Shown piece by piece: positions 54,984-63,513 of a DNA stretch of 64,000 nucleotides. Numbering within the stretch: position 1 is the first letter of the stretch; every line of letters begins with the position of its first letter. Position numbers and translations under genes: made by a program. The notes under the pieces are model-generated. The model was not told the origin of the DNA. It searched no databases and was given only the letters and a program-made list of their open reading frames with translations. Source of the DNA: Rhodospirillaceae bacterium (lineage in GTDB: Bacteria > Pseudomonadota > Alphaproteobacteria > Rhodospirillales > Rhodospirillaceae); contig JABJAH010000049.1 in NCBI GenBank assembly GCA_018666155.1, forward strand, positions 1-64,000, written 5' to 3'.

Positions 54984-55765
54984 TCACCCTGACCAGGCCG
55001 CAGCGGTGGTGCTTGCGCTGCATCTGATGGCAATGCCGCGAAATCATCGCGCCACTCATCGGGCTTGCTGTCTGCGTCACCGCCAATCGCAATTGTCTTA
55101 TTCATAGCATCCGCGTTACCCATGGCTGCTAAAAGAACCTTTGCAACATCAGCGCGTTGGATGAAGCTGGTTTTTAAGCTACCAGCCGGCGCAAGCGTGA
55201 TGCCCTGCTTACCGCCTTCATCTGTACCCAATCCACCTGGGCGCACGATGGTGTAAGGAAGAGTACCATCACGTAGATAATCTTCGCCGAGCCACTTCCA
55301 CATTTGGACGTTGTCACAGAATTGGTTGAGTGGTTGGTCTGGGATACCCGCGCCAAGCGCTGAGGTCAGAACAAGCTGCTTGATGCCTTTATCCTTCGAT
55401 ATACCGGCCATGTTGACGACACCTTGGTAGTCGACATGCTGAGCTGAGCCCGGGCCACCTTTGTCAAAGCATGAGCCACCGAGGGTCGAAATAACGTAGT
55501 CAGCGCCATCAAAAGCGGCGCGAATATCATCAAGGATACGGGCGTCCATTTTGACCCAAGTAAAGCCGTCCTCACCTTTGCTTTCCTTAGCGCGATCAAC
55601 GTTCGTTGTCGTTGCCCGAACTTCATATCCCTGGGCAATGGCTTCTTTGACAGTTTCCCATCCAGTACCGCCCGTGCCACCGACGACGACCACGAGGTCT
55701 GCTGCCAGTGCCGACGTTGAGATCGCCACTGCTGCCAGTGTCGATAGTGATAATGATTTCAACAT
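54980..55765 (-). CDS. NAD(P)-binding atypical SDR with Sec signal peptide
   Basis: A 261-residue paralogue of the gene that follows it. The ATG at 55765 is preferred (ggag upstream, codon 5 of the longer frame). The N-terminus (MLKSLSLSTLAAVAISTSAL) is an ordinary Sec signal peptide cleaved near ALAA, without twin arginines. The Rossmann-type motif reads VVVVGGTGGTGWETVKEAIA; PYTIVRPGGLGTDEG and ADVAKVLLAAMGNADAMNKT match the fold. How a nucleotide cofactor would be acquired after Sec export is unclear. Confidence 0.82.
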   Translation of the reverse strand: MLKSLSLSTLAAVAISTSALAADLVVVVGGTGGTGWETVKEAIAQGYEVRATTTNVDRAKESKGEDGFTWVKMDARILDDIRAAFDGADYVISTLGGSCFDKGGPGSAQHVDYQGVVNMAGISKDKGIKQLVLTSALGAGIPDQPLNQFCDNVQMWKWLGEDYLRDGTLPYTIVRPGGLGTDEGGKQGITLAPAGSLKTSFIQRADVAKVLLAAMGNADAMNKTIAIGGDADSKPDEWRDDFAALPSDAAQAPPLRPGQGE

Positions 55766-55842
55766 AGAGTGCTCCATCCCTTTTATTGTTTAGGTGATAA
55801 ATTTCAAAAGATTACAGGCAAGTCTTTATTCAGCCACCACTG

Positions 55843-57201
55843 CTACCCAGCACCCTCAGGATGCTCAGACTTTCGTTTCTCTGCTGTTTTACCGAGCCAG
55901 ATCGAAACGCCACACCACGCGGCAGCGACGCCGGAACCAACCAATGCTATTTGCGCCAGCCCGAAACCAGCAGAGCGAAGGCCGTTCTCGATCCAAATAT
56001 TAATGAGGTCGGCACCGCGATAAACCGACGTATCAATAACATTCTTTGCTTTGTATTTTCGATCTCGATCAACAACAGTCCAAAGCATTTCTCGACCAGG
56101 CCTCGTCATCGCATAGTTACCAGCTCTACGAACAACCTGAAGAGATAAGATCATCATCAGAACGGGGAATGCACTTAGTGCAAAAAAGGCAAAAACCATA
56201 AAGGCTGGCATACAAGCGAGCAGGAAGACAAAGCCCCACTTCCCAGCAATCCGTGACGTTACAAACAGCTGGGTGAAGATTGCTAATCCATTGACAACAC
56301 CATCGACAACCGCGTTGACCGCGTATCGTGCTTCACGCGTTTCAAACGCCGCACGAACCAAATCGACTTGCGCCACATAGAAAATCGTAGAAATGAACGT
56401 GTACAACATCACGAACACGGCGATGGCAATGAGGTAAGGGTCTTTGAAAAGCATGGCAAAACCGGACCAAGCTGAACCACCAACCTTACTCGCACGTTGC
56501 TGCTGCTCTTCAGATTGCCCGCCGTGGGTATGCCGAGTTAGATCGCGGATACAGATCAGCGTAATCGATAAAACAATGGCGGCGATCAACAACATATTCT
56601 CGACGCCGACATCTGTCACAATTGCGGCCGTTGCCAGCGGACCAAGCGCGGCACCTGCACTACCGCCGGCAGCGACAAACCCGAACAATCGTTTGGATTG
56701 GTCCTTGGAATAGCGATCGGCAAGAAAGCTCCAGAACACCGAAACCACAAACATATTAAAAACGCTGAGCCAAACGTAGTAGACGCAGGCCACGACGGTA
56801 CTAACTTTCACCTCAGCAAGAACGATCGGCCACGTGTTGAGAACCGGCGCTGTCATCGTATCCGTGCTGCCGAGCGGGTAGCCACCCATCAGCACATAGA
56901 AGATACCAATATTGATGATGAAAAAGCCGTAGATCCACGGGAGGCAGGACGAGACCTTGTAACGAGACACGACCCAGCCAAATACCAAGGCAGCGAGAGT
57001 CGACGCGACAAATGTACCGGTCCATAAGAACTTGAGATCTTCTGAAGCGACTTCAGACGCCAACGCATCGCGCAACGGCCGCATCGTATAATAGCTGGCC
57101 ATAAGGCAAAACAGATACACGAAGGAAACGAGGACTGCCCTGAGCTCATGGCTCTCAATTTTAGCAGTTCTCTTGAAGAAATTCTCGACGGCTGGGGACA
57201 T
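55843..57201 (-). CDS. MFS-type transporter, nucleotide (Npt1/2)-like
   Basis: A 452-residue membrane protein with about twelve segments. SFVYLFCLMASYYTMRPLRD near the N-terminus and WSFLADRYSKDQSKRLFGF fit the distant bacterial relatives of the ATP/ADP exchange transporters (NTT/Npt). The C-terminal part contains YAMTRPGREMLWTVVDRDRK and YKAKNVIDTSVYRGADLINI, also family-typical. Free-living bacteria carry these homologues without proven nucleotide transport, so substrate is open. It shares direction with the flanking genes. Confidence 0.8.
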   Translation of the reverse strand: MSPAVENFFKRTAKIESHELRAVLVSFVYLFCLMASYYTMRPLRDALASEVASEDLKFLWTGTFVASTLAALVFGWVVSRYKVSSCLPWIYGFFIINIGIFYVLMGGYPLGSTDTMTAPVLNTWPIVLAEVKVSTVVACVYYVWLSVFNMFVVSVFWSFLADRYSKDQSKRLFGFVAAGGSAGAALGPLATAAIVTDVGVENMLLIAAIVLSITLICIRDLTRHTHGGQSEEQQQRASKVGGSAWSGFAMLFKDPYLIAIAVFVMLYTFISTIFYVAQVDLVRAAFETREARYAVNAVVDGVVNGLAIFTQLFVTSRIAGKWGFVFLLACMPAFMVFAFFALSAFPVLMMILSLQVVRRAGNYAMTRPGREMLWTVVDRDRKYKAKNVIDTSVYRGADLINIWIENGLRSAGFGLAQIALVGSGVAAAWCGVSIWLGKTAEKRKSEHPEGAG

Positions 57202-57327
57202 GAATAGGGCCTAATCCAAACAATATGTGGTCAGAACTATAGCCAGATTCAGGTGGCCGACACGAGCCCCTTTAAGCCACAACCATGGCGTGGTCGCAGG
57301 GAATTGATGCTCCAAATTGTCCGCGTT

Positions 57328-58359
57328 TTAGCCGCGAGCGCGGTCTGTTCCAGTGAATCTCGCGAGCCCCCACATACCGAGCCAAATCATCGCTCCGAAT
57401 ATGAACACAAGCGCATATTCGACAGCCGGTACCCGAGGTATCTCTCCAAGAGTTTGCCACCCACGTCCACCGTAGACTATGCCGATTGCACCCAGGTAAG
57501 CCCCAATGAATGCCCAGCGGAGCCAACGCTTCAAACCAAGACCGTGCATCTGAGTGATGACAAACATAGCGAGGAACCCGAACGCAAACATTCCCCATTG
57601 TCCGTTGCCCTGCATTAAAGCAACGATCGTGCCATGGATGACCACAAAGAACTCAAGCGTAACTGTCCAGTATTTGTTCACGTGGGCCCGGGTGAACATC
57701 AAGCTGCCCTGCAGCATGATCATACAGGTATAGAATGTCCCCATGAGGTGTCCGACCGAGGTTTCCATCGGGTGATACCAGAAGGTGTAGATGACAGCCC
57801 ATGAGAAGATGTAGCCGTGATACTTCCGTAGCGCACGGCCTGGCTCAGCCAAGAACCCAATGGACTTGCCAAACGCTAAGCCGCGACGCTTGTTTTCCAT
57901 GATCAGGATCATCACCAGCATGATGACCACAGACCCCTGCGACGTCATAATGTGGGTGTCTTGCGCAGTGCCATCATACCAAACGTGGGTTTGCATTAAG
58001 TGCAACAGCACGAACAATGCGTTTGCACCTAAGATCAACACGTTAATGGGGTGAAGGCCCTTGGTGTAGGACAGCTTGTTGTTTTGGGCGTAATAGATCA
58101 TCCCCCAAATCGTCGCTTGGTGAAGAATATAACCTGCCCAAGCGGTCGCACGCGACCAGAACGTCGGGTCAGGGAGTTTCCACAGGTAATGGCTGGCACC
58201 CGTATCAGGCGCGAAGTCAATCTGCGGCATGTACGGCTTCAAAAAATAGATGAGTGCCGTATACCCAACGCAGAACGCAACACCGGCGGCCAGTGCCCAT
58301 GAGCTATTGAGCGGGCTCTTGGGCCCCGCCGAAAGTTGATCTGGTGTGGTTTCCGTCAT
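57328..58359 (-). CDS. Unknown integral membrane protein, histidine-rich
   Basis: A 343-residue protein (ATG at 58359; an ATG at 58389 is possible) with about ten predicted membrane helices. I do not recognise the family. Histidines are placed in or at the ends of helices: GYILHQATIWGM, LLHLMQTHVWYD, YHPMETSVGHLMG, VVIHGTIVALM and ITQMHGLGLK. Such a distribution is seen in heme- or metal-binding membrane proteins, but this is only suggestive. There is no signal peptide. It lies upstream of the nucleotide-transporter-like gene on the same strand (126-bp gap). Confidence 0.75.
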   Translation of the reverse strand: MTETTPDQLSAGPKSPLNSSWALAAGVAFCVGYTALIYFLKPYMPQIDFAPDTGASHYLWKLPDPTFWSRATAWAGYILHQATIWGMIYYAQNNKLSYTKGLHPINVLILGANALFVLLHLMQTHVWYDGTAQDTHIMTSQGSVVIMLVMILIMENKRRGLAFGKSIGFLAEPGRALRKYHGYIFSWAVIYTFWYHPMETSVGHLMGTFYTCMIMLQGSLMFTRAHVNKYWTVTLEFFVVIHGTIVALMQGNGQWGMFAFGFLAMFVITQMHGLGLKRWLRWAFIGAYLGAIGIVYGGRGWQTLGEIPRVPAVEYALVFIFGAMIWLGMWGLARFTGTDRARG

Positions 58360-58497
58360 CGCAAATGTCCCGCCGTCAGATATGGTCATTAACTATACTG
58401 AATTTACGCATTGGGCGCGTATCTGGATCAATTTTGCCAGGATTCCGGAGACTTTAGGCATGCTCGCATCCGGGGCAACCGACAGGCGGCTAAAAGC

Positions 58498-59541
58498 TTA
58501 GGCCGGGCGCGTGATCCTATCGATTTCGCGGTCGACATCAGGCGTTGGACGCCACAGCGCTGCTTTGACATTTGCCTCCAGCTGCTCAGGACGCGTGGCA
58601 CCGGCAATCACGCTCGCAATATACGACTTGCTGAGCAGCCAACCGAACGCAAAATCTAGTAGTTTGGCGCCAGACGAGTCAGCCAACGATGTAAGTTGTT
58701 CAATTTTATTGAACCGTTCCTCATTTAAAAACCGCGCAGCGAGCGCTGGTGACATGGCGGAAAACGTCGCCATTCGCGTGCCCTCGGCAGGAGCAACATT
58801 ACGTGTATACTTTCCGGTGAGAGTGCCACTCTCAAGTGGGAAGTACGGCAGCACAGTCAGGCCCAGGTCCTCACATGCGGGAACAAGCTCGTCCTCGATA
58901 TCCCGGGTCAGAAGACTGTAGTGGTTCTGAGCCGTGACATAACTGGCGAGATCACCAGTTCCGGATACTTCTGCACTCTCATGGGCTTGCACGGCGGTAA
59001 AATTCGAATTGCCGATATGGCGCACCTTGCCTTGGCGTACTAAGTCGTCCAACGCTCGCAGAGTCTCTTCTGTGGGCGTCACGCCGTCTGGGCGGTGATA
59101 CTGGTAGAGATCAATAACATCCGTCTTAAGCCGTCGCAGCGAGGCTTCGGCGGCGTACATGATCGCGTCACGTGAGCCGCCACCGTCTGGGGATGGACCG
59201 CTACCCATCGCGCCACCAAACTTAGTTGCGATGAGCACTTTGTCGCGACGCGACCCTAACGCCTGACCCAAGTATTCTTCCGACGCCCCTCGCCCATAAA
59301 CATCAGCCGTATCAAAAAGCGTGATCCCCAAATCGACTGCGGCATGCACAACTCGTTCCGTGCCCGCAGCATCAAGCCGCCCGCCGAAATTATTACAGCC
59401 CAGCCCGACAGCTGACACCACGGGCCCATCGCGTCCGAGTCTGCGATCCGGCTCGGCTGCGCGGGTAGTCGAATTTGCTAGCGGGATAGCCGCCGCTGCG
59501 GCAGCGATCTTTATTATCTGACGTCGTGATGTGCGGGGCAT
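58498..59541 (-). CDS. Tat-exported aldo/keto reductase
   Basis: A 347-residue aldo/keto reductase with a Tat signal (RTSRRQIIKIAAAAAAIPLA). The TIM-barrel core shows GITLFDTADVYGRGASEEYL with the catalytic Asp and Tyr, LIATKFGG with Lys, and VIDLYQYHRPD with His. VRHIGNSNFTAVQ and IAGATRPEQLEANV bind the NADP cofactor. AKRs are normally cytoplasmic; export through Tat would keep folded protein and cofactor together. The ribosome-binding site cgaggt is good. It is the first of a minus-strand group. Confidence 0.88.
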   Translation of the reverse strand: MPRTSRRQIIKIAAAAAAIPLANSTTRAAEPDRRLGRDGPVVSAVGLGCNNFGGRLDAAGTERVVHAAVDLGITLFDTADVYGRGASEEYLGQALGSRRDKVLIATKFGGAMGSGPSPDGGGSRDAIMYAAEASLRRLKTDVIDLYQYHRPDGVTPTEETLRALDDLVRQGKVRHIGNSNFTAVQAHESAEVSGTGDLASYVTAQNHYSLLTRDIEDELVPACEDLGLTVLPYFPLESGTLTGKYTRNVAPAEGTRMATFSAMSPALAARFLNEERFNKIEQLTSLADSSGAKLLDFAFGWLLSKSYIASVIAGATRPEQLEANVKAALWRPTPDVDREIDRITRPA

Positions 59542-59858
59542 GGTGGACCTCGTTCTCTGTCATAAAGAGGGAAATAAATTAGGCGCAGCCCCGTTGGGAC
59601 TGGTCCCGCAATAATCCTAAAATTACGCTCTGGCATTAGGCTTCATGGAACCACGCCCGACTACTAGAAGTCCAATTCAGCTGTTGTTTAGCGTCGCAGA
59701 TCGAACGTCATATAAACCGCTCATTCTAATAAGCGTATTTCTATAGACAGGCCGATATTCAATCCCCCATGCTCTGTTAGTGGTTGAGCTGTAACATTTA
59801 CTTTGAACGTATCCAGCAGCGGAAAGAATACTTCAGCATCAGATGAGGGGTCCTAGCG
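59542..59858. other. Divergent intergenic region, 317 bp
   Basis: The region separates the aldo/keto reductase from the exported nitrilase. It is AT-richer than its neighbours and should hold both promoters. I could not identify a convincing -35/-10 pair, operator palindrome, small ORF with a ribosome-binding site or RNA gene. Apart from the two ribosome-binding sites at its ends nothing specific is seen. Confidence 0.5.
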
Positions 59859-60998
59859 ATGGAAGAAAAGATCAATTCAAAACTGACGCGGAGATCTGCA
59901 TTGCGAACCGCGGCAGGCGTGGGAACCGCCGCGGCTCTTACCACCACCGCAACGACCAAAACCGCCCGGGCCGCCGTCGATAACGATATCAGCGTGACAC
60001 AAGACGGAACGTATGAACGCGTGCCGTTAAAGAAGGACGTTATTCGAGTCAAAGCAATCCAATCGCCGATGATTCCTGCTGATGCGGACAACCCTAAACC
60101 GGTCATGCGCGCCAACCTGCAAAGAATGCTCGACCTCGTGGATCAGGCAAACGGATTTCTCTCCGGTAAGCAAGATCTCGTTTGCTTTTACGAGCAGCCC
60201 ATAATGGGTTGGGCCCCTTGGACGCGAGAAGAGGCCCTCAAAGTTAGTATCGAGGTGCCGGGACACGAAACCGAGGCCTTGGGTAAAAAGGCAAAAGAGC
60301 ACGGTTGCTACATTGCCTTTGCTTCCTATGTAAAAGACGAAGAAAATTGGCCCGGTCACTTACTATTAAACGGCATCCTTATTGGGCCAGATGGAAGTGT
60401 CGTGGCCAATCACTGGAAACAACACAACGTTCGGATCAATCCACGATGGACGATGTACACAACATCGGCCTACGACGTGTTACCGCGATACATCGAAATG
60501 TATGGCAAGGACGCCGTATTACCTGTCGCTCGCACCGACATCGGTAATTTTTCTCTGCTCTGCTCCCCCTATGATCCCGACATTCACCGAGCTATTGCCC
60601 TTAAAGGCGTAGAGATCAGCCTTCGGTTTTCTTCTGGTGGCTTCAATCAAGTCGATTCCCAATCCGCGTCTTTGTTCAACGACAATTACACGATCACAAT
60701 GAATCAATCGATATCACCTGATAATACGGGGGCCTCCGGCGCGGGCGGAACTAGCATTTACGGGCCACGTGGCAAGCTCATCGGGATCGCGAAGGGCGTG
60801 TACGAACAAAGTGTCTCCGCAACCATCCCCATCGCCGAATTTCGGCGCAATCACCGCTTGCCCGATGTGCCGATGGCTTTGGTAATGCCGGTGTATGAAA
60901 AATACGGCGTGCCCATCGACCCCGGGCTATCATTGGAATACTTGCCCACCGACATGGTAGATTCTGCGCGCTACATAAAAGAAAAGCGAAACTGGTAG
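59859..60998 (+). CDS. Tat-exported nitrilase-superfamily amidohydrolase
   Basis: A 379-residue carbon-nitrogen hydrolase with gagggg as ribosome-binding site. The N-terminus (KLTRRSALRTAAGVGTAAAL, cleaved near ARAA) is a Tat signal. The Glu-Lys-Cys triad appears complete: Glu112 in LVCFYEQPIMG, Lys187 in VVANHWKQHNV, Cys235 in FSLLCSPYDPDIHRA. The nucleophile segment is one residue shorter than usual. Unlike the degenerate copy at 24666 it should be catalytic. Export is unusual for nitrilases. A DUF1838 gene follows 39 bp later. Confidence 0.85.
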   Translation: MEEKINSKLTRRSALRTAAGVGTAAALTTTATTKTARAAVDNDISVTQDGTYERVPLKKDVIRVKAIQSPMIPADADNPKPVMRANLQRMLDLVDQANGFLSGKQDLVCFYEQPIMGWAPWTREEALKVSIEVPGHETEALGKKAKEHGCYIAFASYVKDEENWPGHLLLNGILIGPDGSVVANHWKQHNVRINPRWTMYTTSAYDVLPRYIEMYGKDAVLPVARTDIGNFSLLCSPYDPDIHRAIALKGVEISLRFSSGGFNQVDSQSASLFNDNYTITMNQSISPDNTGASGAGGTSIYGPRGKLIGIAKGVYEQSVSATIPIAEFRRNHRLPDVPMALVMPVYEKYGVPIDPGLSLEYLPTDMVDSARYIKEKRNW

Positions 60999-61037
60999 AG
61001 CACGACCGTCACCCCAACTTTATTCAGGAATTGAAGC

Positions 61038-61880
61038 ATGGACCGCAGACACATATTGGGCCTGATCGGAGCCGCACCGTTCGTGACGACGGCGCTTTCC
61101 CCGCGCTCGGCCAATGCCGCCACAAACTTACTGAACCCGAATAATCCCGATGACCTATACACCATTCACAGAAAGCTGAATCACTCGTTCGATAATCGAG
61201 TGGTCTATTGGTACATCCGCGCTGTACGGAACGGCTTGGTCGATAGTCAATTCACGCCGTTCTGGGACATGCACGTCGGTTTTCTCTCCATTACTGACGA
61301 TGTAGAGGGCGGACACAGCACCAAAAGTATGAGCGCCATCTTCTATACGGACTTGGATACCGGAAAATTGCTTGAGACCTTTGAAAATCCGTACACGGGC
61401 GAGAAAATTCCCGTACGCCAACCAGGTGTAGGGCGTTCATCTGGGCTGTACAATAAACAGGGCAGAGATGGGCATCGTGCAGAACGCCCTGGCCTAGAAG
61501 TAACTGAGTACGGCCACATTGGGCCTGCCTGGGTCATCGGCGACGACGTGTGGTGTCGTGGTGACACAGGGTTTCGAGCCGTTCCGACGACAGACGAAGG
61601 CCGTATGATGCAGATTAATGACTGGACCACATACCAAGGTTCGATCTCTGAAGTCTCAGATCCGGATGTGACCAGTGCTAACGCCACTGAATCCTTCAAC
61701 GATATCAATACCTGGCCAACATGGCTCAACATGGGAGACCATCCGGGCAATTATGTTTCGCGGGGCTTTGGGCGTAAGTCCTGGTCTACTGATGGTATGC
61801 CGCCTGAATGGAGCGCGATTATGCGTGATCAGTATCCGAAGGAATTCTCTGACCCTCGTGCCTACATTGAAGGCGCCTGA
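61038..61880 (+). CDS. Exported DUF1838 family protein
   Basis: A 280-residue protein with a possible Tat signal (MDRRHILGLIGAAPFVTTAL, cleaved near ANAA) and aggaa ribosome-binding site. Conserved-looking parts are NGLVDSQFTPFWDMHVGFLS, AIFYTDLDTGKLLETFENPY and TGEKIPV, then HIGPAWVIGDDVWCRGDTGF. This pattern matches DUF1838 as I know it, a family without an established function. It probably forms an operon with the exported nitrilase upstream. Confidence 0.75.
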   Translation: MDRRHILGLIGAAPFVTTALSPRSANAATNLLNPNNPDDLYTIHRKLNHSFDNRVVYWYIRAVRNGLVDSQFTPFWDMHVGFLSITDDVEGGHSTKSMSAIFYTDLDTGKLLETFENPYTGEKIPVRQPGVGRSSGLYNKQGRDGHRAERPGLEVTEYGHIGPAWVIGDDVWCRGDTGFRAVPTTDEGRMMQINDWTTYQGSISEVSDPDVTSANATESFNDINTWPTWLNMGDHPGNYVSRGFGRKSWSTDGMPPEWSAIMRDQYPKEFSDPRAYIEGA

Positions 61881-62025
61881 TGAAAAGCGCGGCGGACTAA
61901 CACGGTATCGATCTGTAAGGCGGGCCAGTAAGGATAAGACTGAGCACTGGGGTATAGCAGTACCAATTTCACCAGAAAACGCCCGCTTTTAACGGCAAGT
62001 ACGCATAGGTGGGACGGAGAGCGTG

Positions 62026-62751
62026 ATGTCCACTTTTAATTTAACGATGGCGACGATTGAACTGATGGCCTTGATCTGGGCCTTAAGGCATTGGCTAGGG
62101 CAAAGGGATAACCTTGCTCTTCTCTTCGCAATGATAATCCTGTTCTCGATCGCCCTTGATGCATTCACCAATGGCATTGGGCGTTTTATGGGATTGGGTG
62201 AAGCGCTTGAGACGCTCATCCGTTTTCGCATGACACTTTATTACGCGACCATGCCACTCTTGATTGCCATATCCGTATTGTATCTTGGTTATGCGGGTGT
62301 CGGTTGGGCGCGAAACAAAGCCGTGATTACGACGGTGATAGGGCTCGTCGCTGGCGTCAGCGTTTATCAAGTTATCGCGTATTGGGATATGGCGCTGTAT
62401 CCGTCCTGTTTCAATGACGTAGTGCGCTATGTCCTGGAAGTTCAACCGGGTCAGGCCTGTCGACCCGAAGATGCGGGGCTGGGTGAATTCGCCCTCTCAC
62501 CCGTTATTCCGATTTCGGCGATGTTCTTATTGCTGACCACCGTCACGCTGGTATGGGTGACGCGCTTTTGGTGGGTGACACTTGTGTTTTTGGCATCGAA
62601 CCTTGCCTCTGCCGTAACCGTGCAAATCCCACGAGAAGGGATCATGACCTATATCTCATATCCCTTCGATGGACTGCTCGGCTTTTTACTGTGCTTTGTC
62701 GCGCTCAAGCTTTACGCGCGCCATGCAAGCACTTCACCAATGCCGGTATAG
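62026..62751 (+). CDS. Unknown seven-helix membrane protein
   Basis: A 241-residue protein (ATG at 62026 after ggaga; a GTG one codon earlier is possible). Seven hydrophobic segments are visible, beginning with TMATIELMALIWAL and ending with GLLGFLLCFVALKLY. A polar loop near residues 125-150 carries two cysteines (YPSCFNDVV and GQACRPEDAG), which could form a disulfide outside the membrane. I do not recognise the family. It is alone on its strand, 145 bp after the DUF1838 gene. Confidence 0.65.
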   Translation: MSTFNLTMATIELMALIWALRHWLGQRDNLALLFAMIILFSIALDAFTNGIGRFMGLGEALETLIRFRMTLYYATMPLLIAISVLYLGYAGVGWARNKAVITTVIGLVAGVSVYQVIAYWDMALYPSCFNDVVRYVLEVQPGQACRPEDAGLGEFALSPVIPISAMFLLLTTVTLVWVTRFWWVTLVFLASNLASAVTVQIPREGIMTYISYPFDGLLGFLLCFVALKLYARHASTSPMPV

Positions 62752-62844
62752 ATCTTTTGGTTCAAAAGCGGACATTATGAAAGTGACCACTGTTGTCCGG
62801 TACGGTTCAGAACTAAGTCACTGATAGAAAATTGCTTACGGTGA

Positions 62845-62921
62845 TGGTGGACCCGGCAGGACTTGAACCTGCAACATCTCGCTTAGAAGGCGAGTGCTCT
62901 ATCCAGTTGAGCTACGGGTCC
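62845..62921 (-). tRNA. tRNA-Arg (TCT)
   Basis: On the minus strand the acceptor stem GGACCCG pairs with CGGGTCC, the discriminator is A and CCA is encoded. The anticodon arm CTCGC-CTTCTAA-GCGAG gives UCU for arginine, and the T-loop carries GGTTCAAGTCC. Length is 77 nt. It lies 31 bp downstream of the NDUFS4-like gene. Confidence 0.95.
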
Positions 62922-62952
62922 CCTGGGGTTCGGCTACGAACCTATATCGCTC

Positions 62953-63252
62953 CTAAGACCTAGGCTTGAACGCGAAATTATCAGCGTAGGTTTTTACCTG
63001 CACGACACGTTCGCGCGGCTCTTGGGTGCGATAGGTCAATCCACGCCTTTTGGCGTAGGCAATCGCGTCTTCCTTTGACGGGAACCGCAACTTCAGTTGG
63101 CGCGAGGTATCGTGTGACCCAGCCCAGCCCATGAGGGCATCGCTTTGCAGACGATCTGAGGGTTCGAATTCCAAAACCCATTTCCGGATATTAGACCGCC
63201 CCGACTGCATCGCCGTTTTCGACGGTCTATAAATGCGAACTTCAGCACCCAT
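62953..63252 (-). CDS. NADH dehydrogenase accessory subunit, NDUFS4-like (ETC complex I)
   Basis: A 99-residue protein of the NDUFS4/18-kDa family, with a gagga ribosome-binding site. It opens with AEVRIYRPSKTAMQSGRSN, then KWVLEFEPSD, MGWAGSHDTSRQLKLRFPSK, and EDAIAYAKRRGLTYRTQEP, the hallmark sequence of this complex I accessory subunit. It is found in mitochondria and alphaproteobacteria and stabilises the NADH-oxidising arm. No nuo genes are adjacent. tRNA genes flank it on both sides on the same strand. Confidence 0.93.
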   Translation of the reverse strand: MGAEVRIYRPSKTAMQSGRSNIRKWVLEFEPSDRLQSDALMGWAGSHDTSRQLKLRFPSKEDAIAYAKRRGLTYRTQEPRERVVQVKTYADNFAFKPRS

Positions 63253-63299
63253 GCCATATCCTCACACCACTATGAGGCCCAATTCTAGGCCGGATAAGA

Positions 63300-63376
<77 letters not shown>

Positions 63377-63513
63377 ACACGCTGGATTATCTACGGGTCA
63401 GCACCGCGTTTGGCAAGCTTTGTTGCGATTTATTCTTGCAGAACAGTGCGTTGACGGCGTTTAGGTAAGGCTGGCACAGTTCAACCTCACGATTTGGTAT
63501 AGGAAAAGCGGAT

